A DNA stretch of 64,000 bases from Cloeon dipterum. Its lineage: Eukaryota > Arthropoda > Insecta > Ephemeroptera > Baetidae. Made by a program: the position numbers and the translations under genes. Shown piece by piece: positions 39,700 through 51,800 of this stretch. The stretch spans positions 3,414,545-3,478,544 of the forward strand of contig NC_088790.1 in the NCBI RefSeq assembly GCF_949628265.1, in the 5' to 3' direction. The notes beneath the pieces are model-generated. The model saw only the letters and a program-made list of their open reading frames with translations. It was not told the DNA's origin and ran no database searches. The first letter of the stretch is position 1. Every line of letters starts with the position of its first letter.

Positions 39700-42604
39700 G
39701 GAGCGGTTGTCTTTTCCATTTTTTTGAATAATTTATAATTATAGCTAGAATTATAGCTAAAATACCAAGTTACAATGAAATTCTATATTGATTTTGATTA
39801 GAATGCGTATTGTAGAAAATACACTTTGCCATTTGCGCCATTACTGAGTGTTTTCATATATTTCCGATTTATATGATAATTTTGCTAATAAAAAGGAATA
39901 AACTGAATTTAAGTTTACAATACTCATTTCGAGCCTCGTACCCGCTTTTTATTTTTAGTAAAGAATGGTTTGTGCGCCTTTCTTTATGAAGGGGAGGAAT
40001 ATTGAGTGTAGAAGACCCTGAGCAAGTGGCCGCAAGCAGTCGCTCGCATGCAGCTTCAAAGTGCGGACACGCGGCCAGCTCTGATTGCGGATTAGACCTT
40101 TTCCAGCGGGCCATTGATCAAAGTGACAATCTAACCTCAGCGACGTTTGGATAATTTGGTAGGAAAATGATTATTTTATTATTAACAAAAAACTAGAGCT
40201 ACTCAGAAATTTCAATATTTCATAAACATCGCCTTGCAACCTTCGGACAGAAACTTGAATTTTACTTATATTTTCACGCGACTTTCAACGAAACTGATTG
40301 AAGTGGAATTATTCCAATTATTGTGAATTACACTGAGGAGACTTAGCAGGGAAATGTGAGAAAATCCTTTTTACCGCTACTTGAAAAGGTATCTAAAAAT
40401 GAGGAAAAGGTTAACAATTTCCTACGTATTCGTTTAAAGTTGAGAAAATTGACTTAACATATTTCATGCTAATCAAGCACTGTCTCCCTACTGTAAAATC
40501 ACGATTTTGGGGAATTTTCCACACAATTCGTGGGGTAGATCGCGACGAGAGGGATCGGAATCAAGCGAAACAATAATTCATTTTTTTGGGATACTTTGTA
40601 AAATCTGAAATTTAACTTCCTTTTTGTGCTGATTTTCTAAAATTTACTTAATATCACAAACAATTAGCTCAATGAACTACTTCCTATAGTCAATCATGCA
40701 AAATTTTCTAAATTCTTGGCCTATGTAGCTCAACTTAAAATATAACTGAATTTACTTATTCGTAAAGAGGTATATTTTAAGGCTGAACAAGCAGAGGAAA
40801 CCATCTTTCTGGGGTGGTCATACGACGTGCTTTTCAATGGACTAGAAAGAATAAATCTTTTACAAAATTTAGCTCCACAACTTCATTTGGTCCGAAGGAA
40901 AATCGCCGGGCCCCCGACGCTGCTGACAGTTTTTTCAGACGCAGTGGGGGTGCATGTGAAAGAAATAGCGGTGGTGTTAGCAGGCGAAAAACTGTCTCTC
41001 ACATGTGTGTGATCCGAGAGGTCATAAAATATTGGGGTTTGAACCATGAAAGGGTCTCTTGTGTAAAATTGAAAAGAAACTTCTCAAGGTCCAGATGACG
41101 AATTTCCTGGTATATAGTCGTCTGACAACTATTGCACAGAGTTGGGCTTTTTGTTTCTTTCAAAGAAGTTGCGATGGTGCGCATGACTCCCATAGGCAAT
41201 AGGCAACCTCAAACAGCGGTGGCACACATCTATTTTTAATCTATATTCCTTGATGTAATTCTAATATTTTACCAAGAGTTTTTCTGCTACATAAGCAAAA
41301 ACACGTGCGAAAGTTTACAATGCGATGGATTTATATATTTTGCCTGCCAGTGACTAATTTCCTTAATGGGGAGCTCAATTGTTTTGTACAATAAAGGGAG
41401 CTTTATTTTTAGTTCTGACATTATTGTTTTGTTAGTGCAAGCACGGTTAGTATTGTCGCTTCATTATTTTTCGAGTCAATACATTACATAATCTGTTTTG
41501 CTGCATGAAATTTAATTTTTTAAAGTCAATTCACCGAGAACCGTGATCAATACAAAATACAAATCGCAATTAAATAATAAAAATTAAGGTCTGTAATTGT
41601 TACTCGATTGAGAATAAAATTCTCTGGAAAACGAAGCACATTATATTGACATTACATCTTGAAAATTTCCCATTTAATTTACTGTCTCTAATTATAATTT
41701 ACGCATCTTTTTTATTTATCAGTGTATTTAATTGAGCATACTTATGCCTCTTAACTAAATTATATCGGAGCCACTTATTTATTCTTATACCTCGTACACA
41801 GCACATTAAAAATCGGAAAAAATTAATTCCTCACGGAATTTTTCTTCTCAAAATAGCACTTTGCGCGACTCTGTCATTTAACTAAAATCGTTTGTTAATT
41901 AGTTGTATGCTAGAGCTGGAACATGAAACTAAACTTGGTTGCGCATAATTTATTTCAAATGTAAAAAAGCATAAAAAATATGTAGTGTTCGTGTGTGTTT
42001 CACATTTTGGAGGAAGCAGCGCGTGAGCTTTGAATGAGAAATTGACCAATTGTCACGCACAGCTTGAGATTTTTGACTCACCACCACAGCCTCGTCATCC
42101 ATAAAAATTGTTTTCTTCTCACTCTACACTAACTGTGGCCATGCATAAATGGTGTGAACTAAAATAAAACCTCGCGTTCTTCCTGTCTCATTATTAGTTT
42201 GTGTGACCGGATAATTCAGGGACGAATTCGATGATGGGACTGCGCAGCTGCAATTTCGAAAGACGAAACAAATTTATAAAATTGTGAAACCCACCGTGAG
42301 AAATGAAGAGTATAAATTTAAAGGGAAAAATGGATGATAATATTTTGATTTTTTTAATTAGATTAATTTTCAGTACCGCTTTTATGAGGTCTGAGGGCCG
42401 AGAGCTTGTTATTTGATTTTTTTCCTCTAATTTTGCTGAACATTTTTCTTGTTTATCAACCAAATTATGCTGACATGCAATAAAATAATTCCTTGACTCG
42501 ACATGCACTATAGCGAGCAACTAACTCAGCATAATATCGCGCGCCAAGTAACAATAAACTTAGTTAATATCGCGTTCCCTTTTTCTTGCAGGGAGTCGAG
42601 TGAA
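39700..42604. other. Intergenic region between Artemis-like genes A and B
   Basis: About 2.9 kb. The stretch near 40770-40985 recurs near 44600-44800, and 42340-42600 recurs at 45900-46184, so this DNA forms the left flank of the duplicated B/C unit. The acceptor ttcttgcag ends at 42591, 13 bp before the ATG of gene B. No other gene is recognised. Confidence 0.5.
40770..40985. repeat. Segmental duplication block, copy 1 (upstream of gene B)
   Basis: Shares ordered blocks with 44600-44800, including GGAAGCCATCTTTCTGGGGT (here GGAAACC...), GTGCTTTTCAAT and TTTTTCAGACGCAGTGGGG. The two copies lie upstream of genes B and C respectively. Confidence 0.75.
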
Positions 42605-44016
42605 ATGGGCTTTGACTTTGACGGCTGCATCCGAGAAGTTCCGGGCATCTCTGTGGACTGCTTTACCAAACACAAGTTTGATGAATGCTCCACCTTTTTC
42701 CTGTCTCACTGCCACTCAGGTAAATTAATTAAAATATTTTAATATCCCATATCAACAAGTGTAATTTTTTGCAGACCACATGACAGGTCTGTTTGATGGA
42801 TTTCTATCTAACTTCCAATCAAATAAAAAACTCAAACTGTTCTGCACTGTGGAGAGTGAGATTATTCTGAGGAATATGGCCTCAATTGACGGAATTGACG
42901 CAACTGCAGCTTTGAACCGAACTGTGACGAAAATGGTGTTTGATCGAGAATACGACCTCGACATCGATGGACTTCCAGTAACAGCCACTGCGATAAGGGC
43001 AAAACACTGCGCAGGATCATGCATGTACGCTGCTTTTAATATAGGAAAAATATAAAATTTCACATGGAAAAAATGCAGGTTTCTGTTTAAGACTGAATAC
43101 AGCAATGTGCTCTACACTGGCGATTTCCGCTACTACCCAAAGCAGCTGAGACATATCTCTGCTCTTCGCGACTTCCACATATATAAAATTCCACTGGACA
43201 CCATCTACCTTGATACGACTTTCTTGTTGGGGAGACTCCAATCCTACCCAACCAAAAAACGAGCTTTTAGATTTATCAAAAAAGAGATACGCCAATTCAG
43301 ACAGAAAAACCCCAATGGAATCGTGCACATCAAAAGACCAGGTGCATTTAAAATGAAAAATTGATTTCATATTATATACCAATTTCTTAATTTAGCAAAT
43401 CTGGGCTCGGAACTGATGATTAGAGTGTTGGCCAGAGTGTTTAAAACTAAAATCCACGTCGAGGACAAGTTGTGCGAGCTGTATAAGGACATCGACTACG
43501 TGCGTCCCTTCTTAACGAATGACCCGTCCGAAACTTTCATACACTTGTTGCCGATGGTTTGTGTTTCAATTCTCATGGTTGTTCGTTATTCATTTTTATT
43601 GGATTTAACGTCATAGGATGAAAACGGCACGGACAATAACTGCAAACGGTGTCACGAATGCGAGATCCGTCCTACTGCGTTGTGGTTCGCTTATTACCAG
43701 AAGAAAAATAAGGTAAAAATCAATTGTTTGTCCGGTATAACATTAAAAAATATTTCCCGCAGTGGGTGCAGATAGATGAAAAGGGACGATTGAGAATCGC
43801 TCTCTCTATGCACGCGTCTGCGAACGAGCTGAGAGCGTTTATCGAATATTTCAAACCCAGAAGAGCCGTGGCTTTGGCCTGTCCTGATGATCCTAAAAAG
43901 GGCTCCATTAAAGAAGTAAGTGACCCATTATTTAAAAATTATTGTTAGTCCAATTTTAATTTTTTTTAAAGGTTCAAGAGAACGTGGACCGGCTGGTTAT
44001 GGGAGTGCAACGTTGA
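42605..44016 (+). CDS. DCLRE1C: Artemis-like nuclease (MBL/beta-CASP), cluster gene B
   Basis: Seven exons with the same plan as gene A: 42605-42719, 42775-43024, 43079-43341, 43396-43556, 43617-43712, 43763-43915, 43972-44016. They sum to 1083 nt, 360 residues. The HxHxDH motif (SHCHSDHM), RAKHCAGSCMFLF, TGDFR, YLDTTF, KIHVEDK, FIHLL and MHASANEL are intact, so it should keep a nuclease active site. Exon 5 carries a Cys-rich variant (DNNCKRCHECE) not seen in A. Exon 6 has a three-codon insertion. All splice sites are GT-AG. Like the others it lacks a C-terminal regulatory region. Confidence 0.87.
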
Positions 44017-44169
44017 CTTTTTGGCCGTCAGGGGCGTGTAACGTTATAAAAAAAATTAAAGAAAATAAAAAAAAACACTAAGCAGGCACGATATTCATAT
44101 TTCATGCCCTTCTAGTCATTTGATATCTATGTTTTTTCTGTATAAATGAAACTAGGCAGCAAATATTTG

Positions 44170-44470
44170 ATTTAAGATGTGTAGCGAGCAACTGTTGCGT
44201 GGGAAGAAGAGAAAGGACCATACATTTTGTTATTTTTCTAACATCTCATTGGGGGTGCGCTTGCATTTGAGAGGAATGCCGCTACAGTTAATAGTCGATA
44301 AGTGGCCAGAAGCGAGTGCATCGGTTGGAAACTGGAAACTCCTGCCAGCTGTTTTGTGTCATAATTTCAAGCGGAATATTCGGTAATTTATGTTTCCTTA
44401 AGTCTGACTCTTTCAATTATTCACGCAGCCTGGGAAAGCGCGCAGTTAGAAAAATTCCAAATTTAACTGT
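44170..44470. repeat. Cluster 3' flank repeat, copy 1
   Basis: Begins near GCAACTGTTGCGTGGGAAGA and continues through TCATTGGGGGTGCGCTTGCA, GAAGCGAGTGCATCGGTTGG and AACTCCTGCCAGCTGTTTTG to GTAATTTATGTTTCCTTAA. It is found again downstream of pseudogene C and remnant D. Confidence 0.8.
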
Positions 44471-44599
44471 TACACAGTCCTCTGATTTCATATTATTGCA
44501 CGTTATAAAGATAAACTGTTGCTAAATTTAACATGAAAAATACAAAATAATCATAATTGTTGCTATGTAAATTAATTCATTTACTTACATATTCGTTAA

Positions 44600-44800
44600 G
44601 AGGAATATTTTAAGACTGAACAGTTAGAGGAAGCCATCTTTCTGGGGTGATCATACGATGTGCTTTTCAATAGGCCAAAACATACAGATTTAATATAATT
44701 TAGCCCCACAACATCATTCAGCCAGAAGGACAATCGCCGACCTCCAACGTTAGCTGACAGATTTTTCAGACGCAGTGGGGACCCATGTGAAAGCAACCGC
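44600..44800. repeat. Segmental duplication block, copy 2 (upstream of gene C)
   Basis: Diverged copy of 40770-40985, in the same orientation and the same position relative to the next Artemis-like gene. Confidence 0.72.
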
Positions 44801-46184
44801 AGAAGACCCTAACATACAAAATAATAATTTATTCTGAGCAGAAATCGCTGTCACATAAAGGAGGATCTCTTGTGTAAAATAGAAAAGGAATTTATAAATG
44901 TCCAGATGAAGAAATTTTTGGTATGGTTTATAAATGTGTAACGATATGAAGTGAATGGTCTAAAATTAATTGTGAGGCAAATACATGTAAACTATCGAAA
45001 AATGACGATATTTTGTTCATTATTTTTCTTCTTTCTTTCTCTTCTGCCGCAAAATATCCCAAATGTTTTGTAGGTTAAAAAAATCACTTTGAATCTAAAG
45101 GAACACTATAGTGATTGGTGTGATGTGATTGACATTTTTAAGAAGAAAATGAAGAAAAGTGATATGTGTGCAATTTAAGGATTGTATGCCACCAGAGTTG
45201 GGGGAGCGAGTTTTGCTCGTTCATATTGTGAGGTTGCAGGTTATATCAATTGGCCCTAGATACACACGTGGGACGCACACGTCTTTTATTTTTTTGAGTG
45301 CCTCTCTCGCTATTCCACGAGAATACTTTACTTGGATCCGAGAAACCTTTTAGGGAGTTACTTAACGTAAGTCCAACTACCCCACGCGGGGCCAAGCCCG
45401 TTTTGTCTTGACAATTAACTGGTCATTTATTGATAAACCACGTCGCGCCCCAACAGGTGCCCGAGCAGGGCCGTTTTGTTTCACTCCGTCATCTCAAACG
45501 CCCGTTTGGAGCTCGGAGAGAGTCTAGAAAATTCTAGTAGAGGCTAATCTCTTTTTCACACATATTTGAGATTGATGACATTGTCCTTTTGCACTGGCAT
45601 CCCTTTTAGTTCATTACATTATCACAAATTTCCTGCGCTTGACCTTATTTTCTTGGCAAGATTCTGATTCCTCTATCTGTGTTGGTGAATGACACTTTTT
45701 GGGGAAACTCTTTATTGTGAAGTAAAATCATATTTTAAAGTAAGGAGACATAATTCACTTAAAAGTACATTATATGTGTCCAGAAATATTTTAATCATTA
45801 AATCAAATTTTTACAAAGTTGCTTTACATGGTAACTGGAAGATATGAACGAATTTTGCCAAATTATCCCCTCTAAAATAAATTGAAACCATTGACCTATT
45901 ATTTGATTTTTTTAATAAGAATAATTTTCAGTACCGCTTTTATGAGGTCTGACGGGCCGAAAGCGTGTTATTTGCTTTTTCCCCTCTAACAATAAGAATT
46001 TCACTAATCTTGCTGAACGTTTTTCTTGTTACTCAACCTAATTATGCTCTAACATGCGTAAAAATAATTCCTCGGCTCGTCGTCATGCACTAGCGAGCAA
46101 CAAAATCAGCATAATATCACGCACCAAGTAACAATAAATTTGATATTGTGTTCCCTCTCTTTTTCTTGCAGGGAGTCGAGTGAA

Positions 46185-47610
46185 ATGGTCTTCAACTTTG
46201 ACGGCTGCATCCGAGAAGTTCCGGGCATCTCTGTGGACTGCTTTACCAAACACAAGTTTGATGAATGCTCCACCTTTTTCTTGTCTCACTGCCACTCAGG
46301 TATATTAATTAAAATATTTTAATATCCCATATCAACAATTGTAATTTTTTGCAGACCACATGACAGGTCTGTTTGATGGATTTCTATCTAACTTCCAATC
46401 AAATAAAAAACTCAAACTGTTCTGCACTGTGGTGAGTGAGATTATTCTGAGAAATATGGCCTCAATCGACGGAATTGACGCAACTGCAGTTTTGGACCAA
46501 ACTGTGACAAAAATGATGTTTGATCAAGAATACGACCTCGACATAGATGGCTTTCAAGTAAAAGTCACTGCAATAAAGGCGAAACACTGCACAGGATCTT
46601 GCATGTAAGCCGCTTGATTTAAAAAAATGCGAGAAACACAAATTAATAATTAACATAATGTGAATAGGTTCCTGTTCAAGACTGAATGCAGCAACGTGCT
46701 TTACACAGGCGACTTCCGCCACTTACCACACCAGCTGAAATTTATTTCTGCTCTTCGTGGCTTCCGCAAAAAAAATATTCCTCTGGACACCATCTACGTT
46801 GATACGACTTTCTTGTTGGGGAGCACCAAAAACTCCTTGCCAACCATAAATAAAACTATCCGCTGTATCATAAGAGAGATAAAAAAATTCAGCCGGAAAT
46901 ATCCCAAAGGAATTGTGCTCATCATAAGACCAGGTACGTTAAAAAGAAAAATAATTTTCAGTCTAATCCAATTTCTTAATTTAGCAAATCTGGGCTCGGA
47001 ACTGATGATTAGAGAGTTGGCCAGAGTGTTTAACACAAAAATCCACGTCGAGGACAAGTTGTGCGAGCTGTATAAGGACATCGACTACGTGCGTCCCTTC
47101 TTGACGAATGACCCGTCCGAAACTTTCATACACTTTTGCAAGCAGGTTTGTGTTTTAACTCATGGTCATTCGTTATTCATTTTGTAAATGGATTCAACAT
47201 CCTCTAGGGCGATATCAGCGCGAAGGATTCTGAAACATGCGAGATCCATCCTACTGCGTTAAGTTTTGCTTCCAATGACGCACGAAAGGTAAAAATTAAA
47301 TTGTATGTCGCTATAAAAAATAATATTATAATATTTCTCGCAGTGGGTGCAGATAGATGAAATGGGACGGTTGAAAATCGCTTACTATACATGCACGCGT
47401 CTGCATACGAGCTGAGAGCGTTTATCAAACATTTCAAGCCCAGAAGAGCCGTGGCTTTGGCCTATCCTGATGGTGGATCCATTGAAGAAGTAAGTGACCC
47501 ATTTACAAATTGTTATTCCAATTTTAATTGTTATTTTATTTAATTTTTTTTGAAAGGTTCAAGAGGAAGTGGACCGGATGGTTATGAGTGCAACATTGAG
47601 GAACACTTGA
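46185..47610 (+). pseudogene. Artemis-like cluster copy C, frameshifted
   Basis: Exons 46185-46299, 46355-46604, 46668-46933, 46985-47145, 47208-47288, 47344 onward and 47557-47610 follow the gene B plan, and the first five stay open with SHCHSDHM, TGDFR and YVDTTF present. In exon 6, 47383-47390 carries a net two-base insertion relative to B. The frame runs into TGA at 47413-47415, before the conserved late His and the end of the beta-CASP domain. The last exon also differs by two bases. Further changes in otherwise conserved places (KHCTGSC, VLIIRP for VHIKRP, TALS for TALW) indicate relaxed constraint. A shortened, inactive product cannot be excluded. Confidence 0.85.
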
Positions 47611-47759
47611 CTTTTTGGCCATCAGGGGCGTGCAAGTAGTACAAAAAAATAGGGAAAATAAAAAAAACACTAAGCAGTCACGTTATTCATATTTCACGCC
47701 CCCTTCTAGTCATTTGATATTTATGCATACGTGTTTTTTCTGTATAAATGGCAACATAA

Positions 47760-48180
47760 TTGATTTAAGACGTTGCAAGCAACTGTTGCGTGGGAAGAAG
47801 GGAAGAACCAAGGACTTTTTGTTGTATTTTAAACAACTCCATTGGGGGTGCACTCGCATTGAAGGAGACAAGGAGAGGAACGCCGCTGCTGGAGAAGCGA
47901 GCTGCATGCATTAAATTTAGTAGTTTAGTAGCTTTCGAGCAGCGGCCACGGCAAGAAGGCCAAGAAGCGAGTGCATCGGTTGGAATAGAAAAATAGAAAA
48001 CTCCTGTCAACTATTTTGTGTCATAATCTTTAAAGGAAGAAGACTTGCAGCAATTCGGTAATTTATGTTTTCATTAATCTGACTCTTTACTCGTCTTTAC
48101 TCTTCATTCACGCTGCCTGGAAAGTGCGCAATTGGTTTTTTCTTGTAAATAATTTGCCATGCACGAACCTTTTATAAAAT
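47760..48180. repeat. Cluster 3' flank repeat, copy 2
   Basis: Very similar to 53650-54075, including GAAGGAGACAAGGAGAGGAA, AGTAGTTTAGTAGCTTTCGA, GCAGCGGCCACGGCAAGAAG and GCGAGTGCATCGGTTGGAAT. Copy 1 at 44170-44470 is more diverged. Confidence 0.85.
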
Positions 48181-48513
48181 AGAGCTTTCCAGGACAATAA
48201 AATGCCCTAGCAACCAATGTGAACGTTAACAATAGTCGACTATTATGCGCCAGAATGTGTTTGGTGTTTACGGCACTTGGTTAAATGTTGGGCTGGGTAA
48301 AAAAAAGTAAAGCCGACCGATGAATAGAAGATCTAGAGCACATTGGAGACACTACGTTGCATTCACGGAGTTAGGCAGAATTACAGCGGAAGTTTCACTT
48401 TTTGTACTATTTGATAAATAATTAATTAAGCCAAGGCGTGTGTGTGAGGGGGGCGACGTTAATGTTCTGTACTTTTTCCTTTGAAGCCTAGGGCGTGGAG
48501 AGGGAGAGCTAGA

Positions 48514-48517
<4 letters not shown>

Positions 48518-48556
<39 letters not shown>
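48518..48556. repeat. AG microsatellite
   Basis: Uninterrupted GA/AG dinucleotide run of about 38 bp in the spacer before gene E. Confidence 0.95.
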
Positions 48557-48560
<4 letters not shown>

Positions 48561-49119
48561 GCACCGGAAAAATCAGGGCAGACGGAGACTGCGAGTTCTC
48601 GAGGCCAACTGGCAAGTGCAATAGTGTTCAGTGCGGACTTTGGAAAAAGTCGGAGGTGAGACGTGGATCCTCTGGTCACCGCGCAGCATCTCAATCCTTT
48701 CTCTCTCTGACGTCTGGCTCTTCCACAGCTCGAGAAAGTTTAAGAAGCAAATAAAGGTTAGTCCGCTTGTCAATTAATATGTCGCGCGTTTCCCTGCCTT
48801 TGCGAGTAAGAGTCAGGGTAGAGTTTTGGAATAGGTAGGGTAGCTTATTTTATAAGACCTCTTGGCGGCGAGACTCCAACTCGGCGCGGCGCAGAGCGAC
48901 CGGCAGCGAAGAGAGAATGCGGGTCACCCGAGCAGAGAAGGCAGCAAGCAAGCGTTATTTTTGAAGCGAACTACATCGTCAGCATAACCGCGGGCGAGCG
49001 AAGACCAAGGTGACGACACCCAGCAGTTCCGACCACCCGATCTCATTTTAAATTCTTTAAGTCTCATTTAAATTATTTAAGACCGAATTTCCCATATTCC
49101 GGTCACACCCCATTTACGG

Positions 49120-49430
49120 ACTAATCTCGAGCAGCTCTTCCTCCGCGCGCGCTTCGTCTATAGTTTCGCTCGCTCTTCTGCCGCAAGCTGAACCGCGTAT
49201 TCAACTCCCTCGCAAGCGATTCTCTTAAACTCGCTTCGATCCCCGAAACGGCCGAAACTGACCAAATTAGTCGCCTCAACCATCATTAAACCTCCCGAGG
49301 TACCCTCAGGAAAAAAATAGAAGACGCCGCACGTCTCCAGACCTGTCCAAGTTCATCGCCGATGTTTAGCTTATACTCTCTCTGTTGATATATTATATAA
49401 TTTTAGTTTTGAGATTACAATGTTTCTTCA
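49120..49430. promoter_or_regulatory. Duplicated upstream block of gene E (probable promoter/5' UTR)
   Basis: Shares long near-identical runs with 56770-57130: CTGAACCGCGTATTCAACTC, CCCCGAAACGGCC, CTGACCAAATTAGTCGCCTC, GTTCATCGCCGAT and ACTCTCTCTGTTGAT. It lies 0.5-0.8 kb before the start codon of gene E and is followed by a 3' acceptor at 49832. The GC-rich, CG-containing character against an AT-rich background suggests a promoter or non-coding first exon; this is inference. Confidence 0.5.
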
Positions 49431-49905
49431 TTTTACTTATAGTGCAAACACGCAATAGAAATATTTTTCCACTACCTTCAAAATAAATAATCTAATCTTT
49501 TCTAATACTGACTTGATTCACTTTACTTCATAATTGTATTATTCCAAATATTCACTCAGGTATTTAATGAATGTGCGCACGCTGAAAGTGCAAAGTTTGA
49601 AATAAAGTTAGTTCATCTCTAGCAGTCAATAGAGAGCAGTTCATTCCTTTTTCCTTCCCGGCCACCCTGCAACTATCCGACATTTCAGTAATTTGATTAA
49701 TTTGCAGACCATGTCGGGCAATCTTACATTAATTTGGAGGTAATACTTAGCAAAAAATTAATATCTAAAATGCGAAATCCTCGTTACATCAATCTCACGT
49801 TCTGTTAATGCATATTGATTTGCTTGTTACAGTTAAATTCCGGTCACACGATTTTATATGGTCCTCATCCACAATCCAGTCATTGCTGCTTTGAAACTTG
49901 CGAAA

Positions 49906-51800
49906 ATGCGCTTCAGCGGCTTCATCGAAGAGATTCCAGGATTATCAGTCGACTCGTTCCGGAGTAAGAACTTCAAGAAGTCAACAACGTTTTTCCTCAC
50001 CCATTGCCACACAGGTACTTTTGGGTTAATTCTGGATTTTTTCAAAGGCTATATTAAGAACAATTATTGGCTTTTCTGTAGATACAATATTTATTTACAT
50101 ATCAGCAGCCGAACCATTTTGCATAAATTTAATGAAAAATTTTAATTTACATCATATTAATCTTTTTATTCAAGTTAAAGGTACCTAATTAAAAAAATTC
50201 AAAAATGAAATTTAGGCATGATTTTTTACTACTCATTTTCCAGTTTCTCTGATATTTGTATACTGATAAATCTACATTGTGGCAAAAAAGTATCGCTACT
50301 TTGCAAAAAGTGTTATACATTTTTGAAATTTTGTGTTCCAGATCATACGAAGAACCTGATCAAAGGGTTTTTGAATCATATCGATGACGATGAACATGAT
50401 CTGCGCCTTTACTGCAGCAGCGAAAGCGCTACAATCCTGAAAAATATGTATCCAGCGTATACAGACATGCTTGATGATATTATTTGGACGTTGCCTTTCA
50501 ACAAAAATCGCTTTATTTCAATCAACGGCATGAGCGTCGGCGTCACTGCCATCCGAGCAAACCACTGCGTCGGTTCTTGCATGTGAGCACCAGAGCAATT
50601 AAAAATGACATTTTTTCTAAATAGCTTCGTTCAGGTTCCTCTTCAGGACCAACGAATCTACTGTTCTCTACACAGGAGATTTCCGTTTCCACCGGTTCGA
50701 ATTAGAGGAGATAAAAGCTCTGCACTGCGATGGCTGGCCAATTGAACTGGACAACGTTTACTTGGACACCACCTTCTTGAAGCAAAAAACTTATAGATTT
50801 CCCACAAGAAAGAGGTCTATCTACTTGCTCTTGAATGAAATCGACGATTTCCTTAAATCCACTGCAGGAGAAGGAATTGTGCACATCAGCAGGCCAGGTA
50901 TGTGATAAACTATAAAATCACGTATTTGAGCCCATTTTACCTATACAGGACACATTGGTTCCGAGATCATTATCCAATCGTTGGCCAGGAAATACAACTG
51001 CCTGATCCACGTTGAGGACAAGTGTTACAATCTGTACCGAGGTGTTGAGCCGGTTTTCTCTTGCGTGACAAACAATCCAAATAAAACATTCATCCATATG
51101 TGCAAACCGGTAGGTTAATCGGTAAAGATTAGAGGTCTCAGCCCCTCAGCCGCGAAATTTAAGACGGTGGCTGGCAACATTTAAAAAATAAAGTTTAATG
51201 CTTAACAGCCCAAAGAGCCGGAAGGCATTTTTTCTCCCGCAATTTTTAATACTTGCCCCTTTTTCACCGGTGGCTGGCGCAGCCAGATTCACGGAGGCTA
51301 GCGGCCACCCACTTGACCTGAAATTTATTGTCGTCTCTTGTAAAGATTCGTGTAATTAAATACTAATCATTTTTGCTTTCAGGGAAAACCTGGCACCAAT
51401 GACGACATTTGCGACAGCCCTGACGCTTTGGAAATTTGTCTGGAGGCCCAGTGGTATGCCAATCAGAAAAATACAAGTGTAAGTATATATGGTGCATTTA
51501 TTTGATAAATTTAATTCTATAATTAAATTCTTTTGTACAGTTTGTGCAGTGGGAAGATGACGACATGGGAGTTAAAATTGCGCACTCTATGCACTCGTCG
51601 AGGAAGGAGCTGGAAGCCTTCATAGACTACTTCAAACCGACTAAAGCTGTGGCTCTATCTATTCCTAAAAGATACAGTCGGGAAAAGGTAATATTCCGGC
51701 TAAGAATTTGAGGTGTTTTGGATTCTAACATATCGAAATTCATCCGTTACAGATTCAGAGGCACCTGGATACCTTGGTATCTGAGGCATGCGACAACTAA
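49906..51800 (+). CDS. DCLRE1C: Artemis-like nuclease (MBL/beta-CASP), cluster gene E
   Basis: Seven exons (49906-50014, 50342-50582, 50635-50897, 50949-51109, 51383-51478, 51541-51687, 51753-51800) sum to 1065 nt, 354 residues. I chose ATG 49906 because the upstream in-frame ATG at 49858 is absent from the twin gene F; with this start the HxHxDH residues fall at 33, 35, 37 and 38, as in human Artemis. Motifs in order: THCHTDHT, RANHCVGSCMFLF, TGDFR, YLDTTF, LIHVEDK, FIHMC and MHSSRKEL. The protein resembles gene F far more than A or B and defines a second subfamily (NGMSVGVTAIRANHC). Intron 4 has a family 3 inverted-repeat insertion. The catalytic core is complete with no regulatory tail. 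Confidence 0.88.
51131..51320. mobile_element. Family 3 inverted-repeat element, copy in intron 4 of gene E
   Basis: Starts AGAGGTCTCAGCCCCTCAGC then CGCGAAATTTAAGACGG, which matches the reverse complement of the right end of the element in gene F intron 3. The right end is degenerate or truncated, so the boundary is approximate. Confidence 0.6.

Larger units (their letters stand above)
44017..46184. other. Intergenic region between genes B and C
   Basis: About 2.2 kb. It carries three duplicated blocks: 44170-44470 (3' flank type), 44600-44800 and 45900-46184 (5' flank type). A GC-richer patch lies at 45380-45510. The acceptor ttcttgcag ends at 46171. No separate gene is recognised. Confidence 0.5.
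47611..49905. other. Region between pseudogene C and gene E
   Basis: About 2.3 kb. It contains the second 3' flank repeat (47760-48180), a pure AG run (48518-48556) and a block at 49120-49430 that is repeated upstream of gene F and is probably part of the E promoter or first exon. The acceptor ttgttacag ends at 49832, before the ATG of gene E. No further gene is seen. Confidence 0.5.

Noticed and set aside
49858-49905. Earlier start codon for gene E at 49858
   Set aside because: The ATG is missing at the same place in twin gene F, and the later ATG gives the family-standard position of the active-site motif.
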